Part shown: piece after piece, positions 8,023-16,617 of the stretch
How the letters are laid out: each line of letters opens with the position of its first letter
Numbering within the stretch: the stretch's first letter is position 1
DNA from: Endozoicomonas sp. NE40
GTDB taxonomy: Bacteria; Pseudomonadota; Gammaproteobacteria; Pseudomonadales; Endozoicomonadaceae
Reading direction: 5' to 3'
NCBI RefSeq assembly: GCF_040549045.1
Contig: NZ_JBEWTB010000002.1
Span: forward strand, 3,708,501-3,772,500
DNA: 64,000 nucleotides
Notes under the pieces: model-generated
The model's input: only the letters and a program-made list of their open reading frames with translations
Database searches by the model: none
What the model was told of the DNA's origin: nothing
Made by a program: the position numbers and the translations under genes

Positions 8023-9732
8023 ATGACCAGACAGCAAATGACTGAAGTTCCGCAGGCGCTAAGCATTGAGTGTGCAGATCAGTATGACTGGGATGATGAA
8101 CAGGATGTCGTTGTCGTTGGTTTTGGTGGCGCAGGCGTAGCTGCCGCGCTGGAGTCTGTTCAGCAGGGAGCTACGGTGCTGGCGGTTGACCGCTTTTTTG
8201 GTGGTGGTGCAACGGCCGGAAGTGGCGGGGTTGTCTATGCGGGTGGTGGAACCCCGATACAAAAGTCTGAAGGTGTCGAGGATACTCCGGAGCAGATGTT
8301 TGAATACCTGAAAATGGAAGTAGGGGATGCGGTCAGGGAAGAGACATTGCGCCGTTTCTGTGACCAGAGTGTGACTAACCTGCAGTGGCTACAGCATCAT
8401 AATGTTGAGTTTGCGGGCAATATTCCCCCGGTAAAAACGTCGTATCCCACGGATCAGTATTATCTGTATTACTCTGGTAACGAGGCGGTTTCTTCTTATG
8501 CCGAACAGGTTAAACCTGCGCCACGAGGTCACCGGGTGAAAGGTAGAGGGTTGTCTGGAGAAGTGCTGTTTGCTGCTTTACGTAAATCAGCACTAAGTCG
8601 GGGCGTCAAGCTTCAGGTGCAGACTGAAGCAATCCGGCTGATCACTGATCAGAATGGTCAGGTGGTCGGTCTGGAAGTTCGGCAGATACCCGCAGGCTCA
8701 AGCGCTGCTCGCAGGCATAAGCTGCTTTATCGTCTGGCGGAGCGCAGTCATAACGCGGCTCGTAAGTTTGCTTTTCGCCTGAGAGATAAACTGGCTGTCC
8801 TTGAACGTGCAGAAGGTGTCGTAAAACGAATACGCGCCCGTAAGGGAGTGATTCTGTCTGCCGGTGGTTTCGTTATGAATCAGACGATGATGGATCAGTA
8901 CGGTGAAAAGTATGTAGGTGCTTTGCAGCTGGGAACGTCGGGCTGCACAGGGTCCGGCATCCGGCTGGGGCAGGGCGCTGGTGGCGCTATTGACCGGATG
9001 GATAAAATCAGTGCCTGGTGCTTTATTAATCCACCACTGGCCTTTGCCCATGGAATTGCTGTGAATCTGAAGGGTGAGCGTTTCTGCAGTGAAGATGTTT
9101 ATGGCGCAAAACTGGGATATGAACTGGTTGAAAAGCAGAATAATAAAGCATCACTGATTTTTAATGGTGAGCTGCGCAAACAGGCGTTGTCACAATCCGT
9201 ACCCGGTAAGCTGCCGTTCTTCCAGTATATGCCTGCGTTAATGGCTATTTTTGTGGCGGCGAAAAAAGCGAATACTCTTGCAGAGCTGGCCGACTATACC
9301 GGTGCGCCTCTGGAGACTCTGGTGAAAACCCTGCACCAGTACAGTAAACATGCCAGAACCAATACCAGAGATCAGCTGGGTAAGGCTGAAAGCTTTATGG
9401 CTAACCTGGATGAGGGGCCGTGGTATGTTCTGGATCTCGACATCACTAATGAGAAGTTCCCATGCCCGATGATTACTCTGGGCGGTTTACAGATTAATGA
9501 AGAGACCGGCGAAGTCATCAATGAAGACGGCAGGGAAATCAAAGGGCTTTATTCTGCAGGCCGGAATGCAGTGGGTGTCGCTTCCAACTTATACGTAAGT
9601 GGTCTTTCAATTGCGGACTGTATTTTCTCCGGCAGACGAGCCGGTCGGCATGTAGTGAAGGTTGATGCGGCTGACGATACCAATGCTGAAGCTGAGCCCG
9701 CTGAACAGGACGAAGTGGCTGAAGTCGTTTAA
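8023..9732 (+). CDS. KstD-superfamily FAD-dependent steroid dehydrogenase
   Basis: This 569-residue flavoprotein belongs to the fumarate reductase/3-ketosteroid dehydrogenase superfamily. The FAD motif VVVVGFGGAGVAAALES is at about residues 29-45, followed by GGGATAGSGGVVYAGGG. The second FAD-contact segment LYSAGRNAVGVASNLYVSGLSIADC is near residues 509-533. A basic stretch at about 225-265 looks like an insertion. It could be a 3-ketosteroid delta-4(5-alpha) or delta-1 dehydrogenase. The exact reaction cannot be fixed from sequence. It follows hsaB by 26 bases and precedes a dispersed repeat starting at its stop codon. Confidence 0.72.
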   Translation: MTRQQMTEVPQALSIECADQYDWDDEQDVVVVGFGGAGVAAALESVQQGATVLAVDRFFGGGATAGSGGVVYAGGGTPIQKSEGVEDTPEQMFEYLKMEVGDAVREETLRRFCDQSVTNLQWLQHHNVEFAGNIPPVKTSYPTDQYYLYYSGNEAVSSYAEQVKPAPRGHRVKGRGLSGEVLFAALRKSALSRGVKLQVQTEAIRLITDQNGQVVGLEVRQIPAGSSAARRHKLLYRLAERSHNAARKFAFRLRDKLAVLERAEGVVKRIRARKGVILSAGGFVMNQTMMDQYGEKYVGALQLGTSGCTGSGIRLGQGAGGAIDRMDKISAWCFINPPLAFAHGIAVNLKGERFCSEDVYGAKLGYELVEKQNNKASLIFNGELRKQALSQSVPGKLPFFQYMPALMAIFVAAKKANTLAELADYTGAPLETLVKTLHQYSKHARTNTRDQLGKAESFMANLDEGPWYVLDLDITNEKFPCPMITLGGLQINEETGEVINEDGREIKGLYSAGRNAVGVASNLYVSGLSIADCIFSGRRAGRHVVKVDAADDTNAEAEPAEQDEVAEVV

Positions 9733-9875
9733 ATTCAATGACTTTAACGTGTTGCGTAGGTTGGGTCGACCGAATGCGATATCCAATACGGTGAACAGCA
9801 TTGAGCTCCCATGTTGGGAATTACCCTGAAGGGCATAAACGCTGCGCTCGTCCCAACCTACAGGTCAAACGTAAT
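9733..9875 (+). repeat. MITE-like dispersed repeat, copy 1
   Basis: A roughly 140-base element begins directly after the stop codon of the FAD dehydrogenase. It carries inverted ends (GTAGGTTGGG at 9756 and CCCAACCTAC ending at 9861, with weaker matching outside) and a core containing CCCTGAAGGGCATAAACGCT. A second copy lies at 44526-44649. No reading frame is evident. The next 95 bases up to 9969 show nothing recognisable. Confidence 0.75.
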
Positions 9876-9969
9876 GAAACGATGTGCCAGGCATTAGGCT
9901 TGCTGTTTATTGTGGATGAACGGCAAGCCCTGCTTCATCTAAAAACAGAAATAATAAACAGGTGTTCAG

Positions 9970-11001
9970 TATGGCTGACCAGGCAGTTGGCAGTACCATT
10001 CCGAAGCTGGCTACATACTACGCAGTGCCGGTGTGAATGTGCTGTTTTGTATTGATGAATTTCTGGGGAACGATTACTTTGCTCTGCTGGCAGACGAATA
10101 ATTGCCAGAACTCAGGACGTTCATAACCTTTCGATCAGCAGGTTCTGATCAAAACGACAATAAACGTATGACCTTCGAACACTTCCTGACTCTGGGTGGA
10201 AAGGTTGAAGAGACAGTTGTCAGGAGTCGTCAGGATCAGGTTCATAATAACGATATGTCCGACCTGTTGTTTACGTCAGGTACGACCGGAAAAACCAAAG
10301 GGGTTATCACCCGGCATGGGCAGAACCTTGGCGTTATTTCAGACTGGAGTGATGTGGTGGGTCTGCAGTCCGGTGACCGGTACCTGATCGTTAACCCTTT
10401 CTTTCTTTCATTCATTTGGCTATAAAGCGGGCTTTATTGCAGCGCTGATGCGCGGCTGTACCATTCTTCCGATGCAGGTGTTTGATGTGGAAGCGATTCT
10501 CAGGGTGATTGTCAGCGAGAGCGTTTCTGTGCTTCCGGGGCCGCTAACGCTTTACCAGTCCATTCTTGCAACGCCAGAGCTGGATAACTATGACCTCTCA
10601 TCGCTGCGGGTGGCGGTTACGGGCGCTGCCGCTATACCGGTGATATTGGAGTGATGAACGAAGCGGGATATCTGCGCATTACTGACCGGATTAAGGACAT
10701 GATCATCACGGGAGGCTTTAACGTCTACATTGAGAATGTACTCAGCGCTCACAAGTCCGTTGCTCAGGCAGCGATTGTCGGTGTGCCTGATAAGCGCATG
10801 GGGGAAGTGGCGATGGCCTATATCATTCCTTCCGCGTCATATCAGCCGGAAGCATCGGATATTATTGACTGGTGTCGTCAGGAAATGGCGAATTACAAGG
10901 TGCCGAGGCATGTGAGGTTTGTGGAAAGCTTTCCGCTCAACGCATCGGGTAAGGTTCTGAAATTCGAGCTGAGGGAAAGGGCAAAGGTCGAGCTGGATTA
11001 A
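9970..11001 (+). pseudogene. fadD3: Remnant of FadD3-like acyl-CoA synthetase
   Basis: Intact FadD3 (about 500 residues) attaches CoA to HIP, the C/D-ring propionate left after A/B-ring removal. Here an ATG at 9970 gives a short N-terminus (STIPKLATYYA). After a deletion come AGVNVLFCIDEFLGNDYFALL, a stop codon near 10099, and then the AMP-binding loop LLFTSGTTGKTKGVITRHG. A frameshift follows near 10410. After AVTGAAAIPV a deletion joins to EAGYLRITDRIKDMIITGGFN, and the C-terminus ends ASGKVLKFELRE. Several independent lesions rule out function. Confidence 0.85.
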
Positions 11002-11058
11002 AGGTGAATTAAACGTTTTTTTCGGGGTGGAGTCATCCACCCCATAGATTCCACACTA

Positions 11059-11697
11059 TCAGATGTTCAGCATGCTGGTGGCCAGACCGAAGTAGATCAG
11101 CATACCGAAGATATCAACGATGCTGGTCAGCATTGGACTGGTCATGACTGCCGGGTTGATACCCGCGCGGGTGGCACCCAGAGGGATTGTGGCACCGATC
11201 AGGGTGGATACAACAATCTGAACCGCCAGAGCAAAAGAGATAACAAAAGCCACTTCAAACAGGCTGGTATCCATTGGCAGAGCCGCGTCACCACTCAGCA
11301 GGGCCACCTTGCAGAATGCAATAATGGAAATAACACCCGCCGTCATAATCGCAATGCGCAGCTCTTTCCACAGAACCCGCAGGTACAGGCCAGTGTGCAG
11401 GTCATTTTTCGCCAGTGCCTGAATGATCACAGACGCTGCCTGACTACCGCTGTTGCCGCCGCTGTCGGCAATCATTGGAATGTAGACCGCCAGAATCAGC
11501 AGGCTGGAGAGAGTGTCTTCAAAAGAGGTGATAATGTAGCCGGAAATGAACCCGAACAGCGCCAGCATAACCATCCAGCCGATGCGTGCCTGAAAATGGT
11601 CCATAACAGACTGGTTCAGATAGTCGCTGTTGGTGTTTTCTGCGCGAGTGTTGAATACGTTGCCGATGGCAGCGGTGCGAGCCTGTGCGTTGAACAT
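11059..11697 (-). CDS. MgtE-type magnesium transporter, membrane domain only
   Basis: This 212-residue protein corresponds to the C-terminal membrane domain of MgtE channels, with about five membrane helices. The conserved pore-lining segments are present: PMIADSGGNSGSQAA (near residue 75) and AGINPAVMTSPMLTSIVDIFGMLIYF at the C-terminus, written in family databases as one conserved block. The cytoplasmic N and CBS domains that gate MgtE by magnesium are absent. Stand-alone membrane domains are known. The transported ion (magnesium, possibly cobalt) is inferred. A structured leader lies upstream at 11749-11814. Confidence 0.83.
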   Translation of the reverse strand: MFNAQARTAAIGNVFNTRAENTNSDYLNQSVMDHFQARIGWMVMLALFGFISGYIITSFEDTLSSLLILAVYIPMIADSGGNSGSQAASVIIQALAKNDLHTGLYLRVLWKELRIAIMTAGVISIIAFCKVALLSGDAALPMDTSLFEVAFVISFALAVQIVVSTLIGATIPLGATRAGINPAVMTSPMLTSIVDIFGMLIYFGLATSMLNI

Positions 11698-11748
11698 GGC
11701 GTTAATCCTGCAATTAATTCAGTGTCGTGTTGTTAACCTCTGGTTTCA

Positions 11749-11814
11749 GGCAGGCAACAGACACTTGGCAGGAACACCGCGGTCTTTAAGGTGATCCTTT
11801 ATCTGTTGCCCGCC
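11749..11814 (-). ncRNA. Nested hairpin in the mgtE leader (putative cis-regulatory RNA)
   Basis: On the transcribed strand a 13-pair outer stem (GGCGGGCAACAGA with TCTGTTGCCTGCC, one G-U pair) encloses a second stem (GGATCACC with GGTGTTCC, 7 of 8 pairs). The element ends 51 bases before the MgtE-like start codon. I do not recognise it as a named riboswitch. The rest of the 380-base gap (11698-12079) shows only AT-rich spacer. Confidence 0.45.
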
Positions 11815-12079
11815 GGCGTAGACGGAGGTTCCGAAGATTGATCAAACAATAAAGACATGGGTCACCTTCTGTGTAAAAACACTTTCTGTATAGAAACAGT
11901 GGTGTGTAGGGACAGTAAATTTGCGGGCATACTAGTCTGTTCATCCTGAACAAAACCTGAATGGAAAGCTTGATTTCGGTTTTCCGAGGGAAGGGTTGGT
12001 TGATTTTCAGGAAAGTATTGGTTTTCTTGTGAACAGCTGGTGCGTTGATGTTCAGAAAAATCAGATAATGTTGCTCAGG

Positions 12080-12466
12080 TTATTCCGGAGAGGGAGAGAA
12101 ATGCTGGTGGCGAATCAGCCACTTTCCTGAATGGTTTTCCAGAAATGCTGTCACACGAACTTTAGGGTGGTCGTACCCCTTTACATTCAGCTGGGTACAC
12201 ATGCAGGCTGCCTCACCGTACAGGTATACGACAGGCGCTTCAGTTTCCGACACAAAGCCATCTTCACTGCTGAAGTAGTCGTTATAGCGCTGTTCAATGT
12301 CAGAGCGGCTGTTCAGGTTGACGTGCAGACCGAAGCTGTGCGGTTCGTTATCGTCCACGAACAGGGACATCATGCCGTCTACATCCTTGTCCTTTATACA
12401 GCGTTCATATTGTCTGATGATATGCAGGAAAGGTGCCAGCGCCTCTCCTTCCAGTCTTGTGGACAT
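12080..12466 (-). CDS. SnoaL-like (NTF2-fold) protein
   Basis: This 128-residue protein is predicted to have the cone-shaped NTF2/SnoaL fold. It has a helical start (FLHIIRQYERCIKDKDVDGMMSLF split at the usual turn), the SRSDIEQRYNDYF segment and the final strands VRVTAFLENHSGKWLIRHQHFS. Members are isomerases, dehydratases, hydrolases or binding proteins, and the substrate cannot be deduced. The ATG at 12466 has AGGAG 7 bases upstream and is preferred over a start 11 codons earlier. It lies in the same direction as yihD. Confidence 0.7.
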   Translation of the reverse strand: MSTRLEGEALAPFLHIIRQYERCIKDKDVDGMMSLFVDDNEPHSFGLHVNLNSRSDIEQRYNDYFSSEDGFVSETEAPVVYLYGEAACMCTQLNVKGYDHPKVRVTAFLENHSGKWLIRHQHFSPSPE

Positions 12467-12550
12467 ATTGAGACTCCTAATATAGCGATCAAGCGTCATT
12501 AGAAGTCTATAAGAAATAGCGGTGACTGCCAGAAAGAGTCGATAAATTCT

Positions 12551-12814
12551 TCAGCTGATGCCACGGGCCTTTAGAATCGCGGACTTGAAATCGTCCACAC
12601 AGTCCCTGGCAATACCGGGGATCATTTCCTGGTGGTCACGGCTACGCATTTTCAGGTGATAGATCAGCATGTCGTCGTTCATTGCGCGAAGGTCGCCTTT
12701 GTGACCGGCTTCTTCAGCCATTTTACCCAGAAAGGTCATCAGGCTGTCATTCTGGCTGGTCATCCATTCGTCTTTCAACAGTTCCAGCAGCTCGTTAATA
12801 CGGTGGCATTGCAT
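12551..12814 (-). CDS. yihD: YihD family small protein (DUF1040)
   Basis: This 87-residue protein matches Escherichia coli YihD along its length. It has the N-terminal RINELLELLKDEW, the central DDMLIYHLKMR and the C-terminal DDFKSAILKARG. The family is widespread in gammaproteobacteria and its function is not established. It is a useful taxonomic hint for a gammaproteobacterial genome. It is divergent from grcA. Confidence 0.88.
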   Translation of the reverse strand: MQCHRINELLELLKDEWMTSQNDSLMTFLGKMAEEAGHKGDLRAMNDDMLIYHLKMRSRDHQEMIPGIARDCVDDFKSAILKARGIS

Positions 12815-12864
12815 GCTTTACTCCTTTGCCCTGCGGTGAAGAATTGTGTTTGAGATTGTTAATG

Positions 12865-12895
12865 TGTGATTTCGTATCACATTGATTTATATGAA
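12865..12895 (+). promoter_or_regulatory. Palindrome and FNR-like box upstream of grcA
   Basis: TTGATTTATATGAA at 12882-12895 matches the FNR consensus TTGAT-N4-ATCAA at 9 of 10 positions. It touches a perfect inverted repeat TGTGAT-N5-ATCACA at 12865-12881, which is CRP-like but one base too wide for a canonical CRP site. Both lie 110-145 bases before grcA, which is FNR-controlled in E. coli. Confidence 0.55.
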
Positions 12896-13007
12896 TATAA
12901 TACATGCAAATTATATGAATTTTTAGTTTTATCTCAAAAATGACTTTGTTATAGTCCTGCTTACTGGCTTTATAGCAATGAATACTTATAAGTATCAGGA
13001 GTAAGCG

Positions 13008-13394
13008 ATGAGCACTGTAAAAGGAATTCAGATTACCCGGGCAGACAATGAAGCTCTTTTGAACTCTTTCTGGCTGATTGATGAAGAAGATAACATCGCC
13101 CGTTGTCTGTGTTCCCGTGATCAGGCCTTTGAACAGGACGAACAGGTTGAACTGAGTCGTCTGGGTGAGTTTGAATACCGGGAAGTACCTGTGGAGCAGC
13201 CGTCCCTGCGTGAAGGCGGGCAACATCTGAATGTGAACGTTCTGTCTGCGGAAATGCTGCAGGATGCTGTGGATAACCCGGAGAAGTACCCATCTCTCAC
13301 CATTCGAGTTTCTGGCTATGCGGTACGCTTTAACTCCCTGACTCCGGAACAGCAGCGTGACGTGATTACCCGTACTTTTACAAAATCCATGTAA
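13008..13394 (+). CDS. grcA: Autonomous glycyl radical cofactor GrcA
   Basis: GrcA (YfiD) is a 128-residue spare glycyl-radical domain. It rescues pyruvate formate-lyase after oxygen cleaves the enzyme at its radical glycine. The C-terminal motif RVSGYAVRFNSLT contains the radical-bearing glycine at about residue 103, followed by PEQQRDVITRTF. It starts with ATG behind AGGAG. Its presence implies mixed-acid fermentation and micro-oxic growth. The upstream FNR-like box fits induction when oxygen falls. Length is normal for the family. Confidence 0.95.
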   Translation: MSTVKGIQITRADNEALLNSFWLIDEEDNIARCLCSRDQAFEQDEQVELSRLGEFEYREVPVEQPSLREGGQHLNVNVLSAEMLQDAVDNPEKYPSLTIRVSGYAVRFNSLTPEQQRDVITRTFTKSM

Positions 13395-13408
13395 TCATTT
13401 TGGTGCGA

Positions 13409-13447
13409 CCAGCCTTCGGTCATTATTCATCAAGTACTGAAGGCTGG
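13409..13447 (+). terminator. Stem-loop after grcA
   Basis: A perfect 9-pair stem CCAGCCTTC...GAAGGCTGG with a 21-base loop lies 15 bases after the grcA stop. No T-run follows, so it may be a 3' stabilising structure rather than a true intrinsic terminator. Confidence 0.5.
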
Positions 13448-13490
13448 CAGTGACAGATATGGTAAACTCTGGCTTTTGCGTGTCCTTAGC

Positions 13491-14666
13491 ATGTCTGTCG
13501 TTGACCCTCATTTTAACTCACCCTTTCACACTCTCAGTTTGCAACGCATCCCTTTGCGTCGACGGGAAACCCTGCAGGCCTGGGATGCAGCCGATGAGTA
13601 TCTGCTCAACCATTTCTTTACCGAATTTGCCCGGCAGAAGTCTGCTCCTGACCAGAATGTACTGGTCTGTAATGACAACTTTGGTGCGCTGTGTCTGAAC
13701 CTGCATGACTATAAGCCTGCCCTGTATACCGACTCACATATTGCCGAGCTGGCACTGACTCATAATGCACAGCTGAATAACCTGCCTGTGTCTTCTGTTT
13801 CAGTGATTCCTTCAACGGCTGAACCTGCAGGTAGTAGCGGGAATGGGAAGTGGGATGTGGTGCTGATGAAACTGCCTAAAAATCAATCCTGGTTCCGGGA
13901 ACAGCTGATTCAGATCAAGCCGTTTCTAAATGAAGGCAGCAAAGTGATCGTGGCAGCCATGGTTAAGCACCTGCCTCACTCAGCACTGGAACAACTGGAA
14001 CAGATAATTGGTCCTGCCAGCCTGTCCAGGGCGAAGAAAAAAGCGCGCCTGCTGATGGCGGACACTGATCTGCAACGAAAGGCGTTAGTGTCTAAATACC
14101 CCAGGCACTGGCAGGTTGACAACGCCCGCAAACCGCACAATGGCATTAAGCTGATTAATCATGCCAACACCTTTTCCAGAGACAGTCTGGATATTGGAGC
14201 CCGCTTTTTTATTGAACACCTGCCAACGGGCATAGAGGGCGATATTATCGATATGGGCTGTGGTAATGGCATCATCGGCATTGCTACCGCGATGCAGAAT
14301 CCGGGGCATATCACCTTTGTTGACGAGTCGCACATGGCGGTGGCCTCTGCGCAGGCAAGCTGGCTGGCGAACGACATGAACGAGGCGCAGGCGAGCTTTA
14401 AAGTGAATGATGCGTTGCAGGGCTTTGCGGCTAATAGCGCCGACTGCGTGTTGTGTAATCCCCCTTTTCATCAGCAGACCACCGTTGGCGACCAGATTGC
14501 CCAACGCATGTTTCGGGATGCAAAACAGGTGCTGAAACCAGGCGGTGAGTTTCGGGTCATCGGTAACCGTCATCTGGGCTATCACGGCCTGATGAAAAAA
14601 CTGTTTGGTAATTGCACGCTGGTGGCCTCTAATTCCAAATTTGTTGTGCTTTCGTCAATTCGGTAA
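13491..14666 (+). CDS. rlmG: 23S rRNA (guanine-1835-N2) methyltransferase RlmG
   Basis: RlmG transfers a methyl group from S-adenosylmethionine to G1835 of 23S rRNA. The 391-residue protein has the duplicated methyltransferase layout of the RsmC/RlmG family. The inactive N-terminal half contains AWDAADEYLLNHF. The catalytic C-terminal half carries HANTFSRDSLDIGARFF, the SAM motif DMGCGNGIIGIA and the catalytic NPPFHQQ. The close match to E. coli RlmG around FGNCTLVASNSKFVVL separates it from RsmC. ATG 13491 is chosen, with a TTG five codons upstream as alternative. It lacks an obvious ribosome site. Confidence 0.9.
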   Translation: MSVVDPHFNSPFHTLSLQRIPLRRRETLQAWDAADEYLLNHFFTEFARQKSAPDQNVLVCNDNFGALCLNLHDYKPALYTDSHIAELALTHNAQLNNLPVSSVSVIPSTAEPAGSSGNGKWDVVLMKLPKNQSWFREQLIQIKPFLNEGSKVIVAAMVKHLPHSALEQLEQIIGPASLSRAKKKARLLMADTDLQRKALVSKYPRHWQVDNARKPHNGIKLINHANTFSRDSLDIGARFFIEHLPTGIEGDIIDMGCGNGIIGIATAMQNPGHITFVDESHMAVASAQASWLANDMNEAQASFKVNDALQGFAANSADCVLCNPPFHQQTTVGDQIAQRMFRDAKQVLKPGGEFRVIGNRHLGYHGLMKKLFGNCTLVASNSKFVVLSSIR

Positions 14667-14701
14667 AACAGCTTCCTGAGACCTTCCCCTGCTAAACCCG
14701 T

Positions 14702-14746
14702 TAGTCTTATTGGACGATGATGCCCTTTGTGTTTGTCCGGTTTAAT
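14702..14746 (+). promoter_or_regulatory. Steroid-regulon promoter motif upstream of hsaC operon
   Basis: TAGTCTTATTGGACGATGAT occupies 14702-14721, and TTTAAT, a -10-like hexamer, occupies 14741-14746 after an 18-base spacer. It is 103 bases upstream of hsaC and would drive hsaC-ipdA-ipdB-crotonase-ipdC. The downstream 78 bases would be an untranslated leader. Confidence 0.72.
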
Positions 14747-14824
14747 CCCTTGCAATAGTTAAAGTTTTTACGCCGGACAGGGCTGTCAGTCCCGTCGAAA
14801 ACAGAATAAAAAGAGGGCAGGCAA

Positions 14825-15718
14825 ATGGACATTCGTGGTCTGGGTTACGTCACTGCGTTATCGACCGATCTGGAACAATGGCGGGAATACGCTATCCAGG
14901 TTCTGGGACTGATGATTGCCCCTGAATCCACCGACGACGTGCTGTTACTGAAGCTGGACGAGCGTTGTTTTCGTATTGCAGTGGAAAAATCTGATCGTGA
15001 TGGTTTTGGCGTCAGTGGCTGGGAAGTGGCTGATCAGCAGGCCTTTGATCAGGCCGTTGCCGGACTTGAAGCGGCTGACGTGGATGTTCTGCCGGGAGAG
15101 ATTCAGGCACGCAGGGTTCAGGCTCTGGCAAAATTCAGGGACCCGGAAGGGAATCGTCATGAAATTTTCTGGGGTCCCGTCAGCGACTACTCCCGTTTTG
15201 TCTCGCCCGCAGGTGTTAAAGGTTTTGTTACCGGAGAGCTGGGGCTGGGGCATGTTGTTCTGCCCGCCACTGCGTTTGACCGCTGTCGTGAGTTTTATAC
15301 CCATGTGATGGGCTTTGGTCTTTCTGACCTGATGAATGTCCGTTTTACCCCTGACCCTGCCGAGCCAGACAAACGTCTGCACTTCCTGCACTGTAACAAC
15401 GCACGTCATCATTCACTGGCGATTTTTGAAATGCCCAGTGACTCAGGCTGTGTCCACATGATGCTGGAAGTGGAAGACGTAGATGAAGTAGGCCGGGCTC
15501 TCGACCGACAACAGGCGCATGGCGTCAAACTGTCCGCCACGCTTGGTCGCCATATCAACGACGATATGGTGTCGTTCTATATGAATACACCGTCTGGTTT
15601 CGACCTGGAATACGGCAGTGAAGGTCTGGTTATGGACTGGGACAAACATACTGCGTTTGGAACCACTGCAACCAGTCACTGGGGACACGATTTCAGCATT
15701 GGCTTCAGGCAGGATTAA
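14825..15718 (+). CDS. hsaC: HsaC-like extradiol ring-cleavage dioxygenase
   Basis: This type I extradiol dioxygenase of the vicinal oxygen chelate superfamily cleaves the catechol 3,4-DHSA to 4,9-DSHA, opening steroid ring A. The 297-residue protein has the two-domain family length. The iron ligands are visible as His143 (LGHVVLP), His211 (CVHMMLEV) and Glu262 (FDLEYGSEG), with the conserved catalytic His region CNNARHHSLA near 190-199. It starts the operon, 12 bases before ipdA, and follows the regulon motif. Nothing suggests loss of function. Confidence 0.9.
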   Translation: MDIRGLGYVTALSTDLEQWREYAIQVLGLMIAPESTDDVLLLKLDERCFRIAVEKSDRDGFGVSGWEVADQQAFDQAVAGLEAADVDVLPGEIQARRVQALAKFRDPEGNRHEIFWGPVSDYSRFVSPAGVKGFVTGELGLGHVVLPATAFDRCREFYTHVMGFGLSDLMNVRFTPDPAEPDKRLHFLHCNNARHHSLAIFEMPSDSGCVHMMLEVEDVDEVGRALDRQQAHGVKLSATLGRHINDDMVSFYMNTPSGFDLEYGSEGLVMDWDKHTAFGTTATSHWGHDFSIGFRQD

Positions 15719-15730
15719 GGGGTAGCTGTA

Positions 15731-16606
15731 ATGGATAAACGCATGACCACCGCTGATATCGTTGGCGAACTGCGTGACGGTATGACTATTGGTATTGGTG
15801 GCTGGGGACCCAGGCGCAAGCCAATGGCGCTGGTTCGGGAAATTCTCAGATCAGACCTGAAGGATCTGACCATTGTCGCCTATGGCGGAGCCGATGTGGG
15901 CATGCTCTGTGCCGCCGGGAAAGTGAAAAAAGTGGTCTTTGCTTTTGTATCACTGGATTTTATCCCCCTGGAACCGTATTTCCGCCAGGCTCGCCAAAAC
16001 GGTGAGATTGAAGTGATGGAAATTGATGAAGGCATGATGTTGCTGGGGCTGAGGGCGGCAGCCTGGGGGTGTCCTTTCATTCCTACCCGGATTGGCCTGG
16101 GAACGGATGTTATTAAAGTTAACCCTGAACTGAAGGTGATTGACAGCCCTTATGACGACAAAGAATGGGTCGCCATGCCTGCCCTGAAACTGGATGTTTC
16201 ACTGTTACATGTTGATCGGGCCGATGAGCGTGGAGTCTGTCAGATCAGGGGAGCCGATCATTATATGGATGACTGGTTTGCCAGGGCAGCAGACAAGACC
16301 TTTGTAACCTGTGATGAACTGGTGGACAGCGATTATTTTGCCGACCCTGAAGAGTCGCGCTATGTGTTCTGGGAACGGTCCGCGACAACTGGTGTCAGCC
16401 TGATGCCTGGTGGCGCTCACCCATCATCCTGCGCACCACTCTACGGCTTTGATGTACCTCATTTCAAAGAATACAGTGCCAGCGCCAAAGCGGGAGGCTT
16501 TGCTGTTTACTATGACAAGTACATCAGCAATACGACAGAAGAAGAATATCAGAAAAGGGTCGGTGGGCTTGAAGCGATTCGCAGCCTGCCCGCGCCGGTT
16601 TATTAA
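15731..16606 (+). CDS. ipdA: IpdA, steroid ring-opening CoA hydrolase alpha subunit
   Basis: IpdA with IpdB forms a class I CoA-transferase-fold enzyme that hydrolyses COCHEA-CoA. This opens the last steroid ring during C/D-ring degradation. The 291-residue protein has the CoA-transferase alpha start (MTIGIGGWGPRRKPMALVREI region), AYGGADVGMLCAAGKVKK, and the acidic segment VMEIDEGMMLLGLRAAAWG. It lies 12 bases after hsaC and 11 bases before ipdB, so the subunits are co-expressed. Generic 3-oxoacid CoA-transferases share the fold, but the steroid neighbours and the tandem pair favour IpdA. Confidence 0.88.
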   Translation: MDKRMTTADIVGELRDGMTIGIGGWGPRRKPMALVREILRSDLKDLTIVAYGGADVGMLCAAGKVKKVVFAFVSLDFIPLEPYFRQARQNGEIEVMEIDEGMMLLGLRAAAWGCPFIPTRIGLGTDVIKVNPELKVIDSPYDDKEWVAMPALKLDVSLLHVDRADERGVCQIRGADHYMDDWFARAADKTFVTCDELVDSDYFADPEESRYVFWERSATTGVSLMPGGAHPSSCAPLYGFDVPHFKEYSASAKAGGFAVYYDKYISNTTEEEYQKRVGGLEAIRSLPAPVY

Positions 16607-16617
16607 GGAGAAGCATT

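Noticed and set aside
9867..9886. A sixth steroid motif copy upstream of the fadD3 remnant
   Set aside because: Only ACGATG and a few other positions match; TAGTC and T10 are missing.
11024..11043. GGGGTGG/CCACCCC hairpin as terminator between the fadD3 remnant and mgtE
   Set aside because: The T-run precedes rather than follows the stem on the plus strand, and no T-run follows on the minus strand.
12865..12881. Canonical CRP site
   Set aside because: The TGTGA and TCACA halves are separated by 7 rather than 6 bases, so it is reported only as a palindrome.
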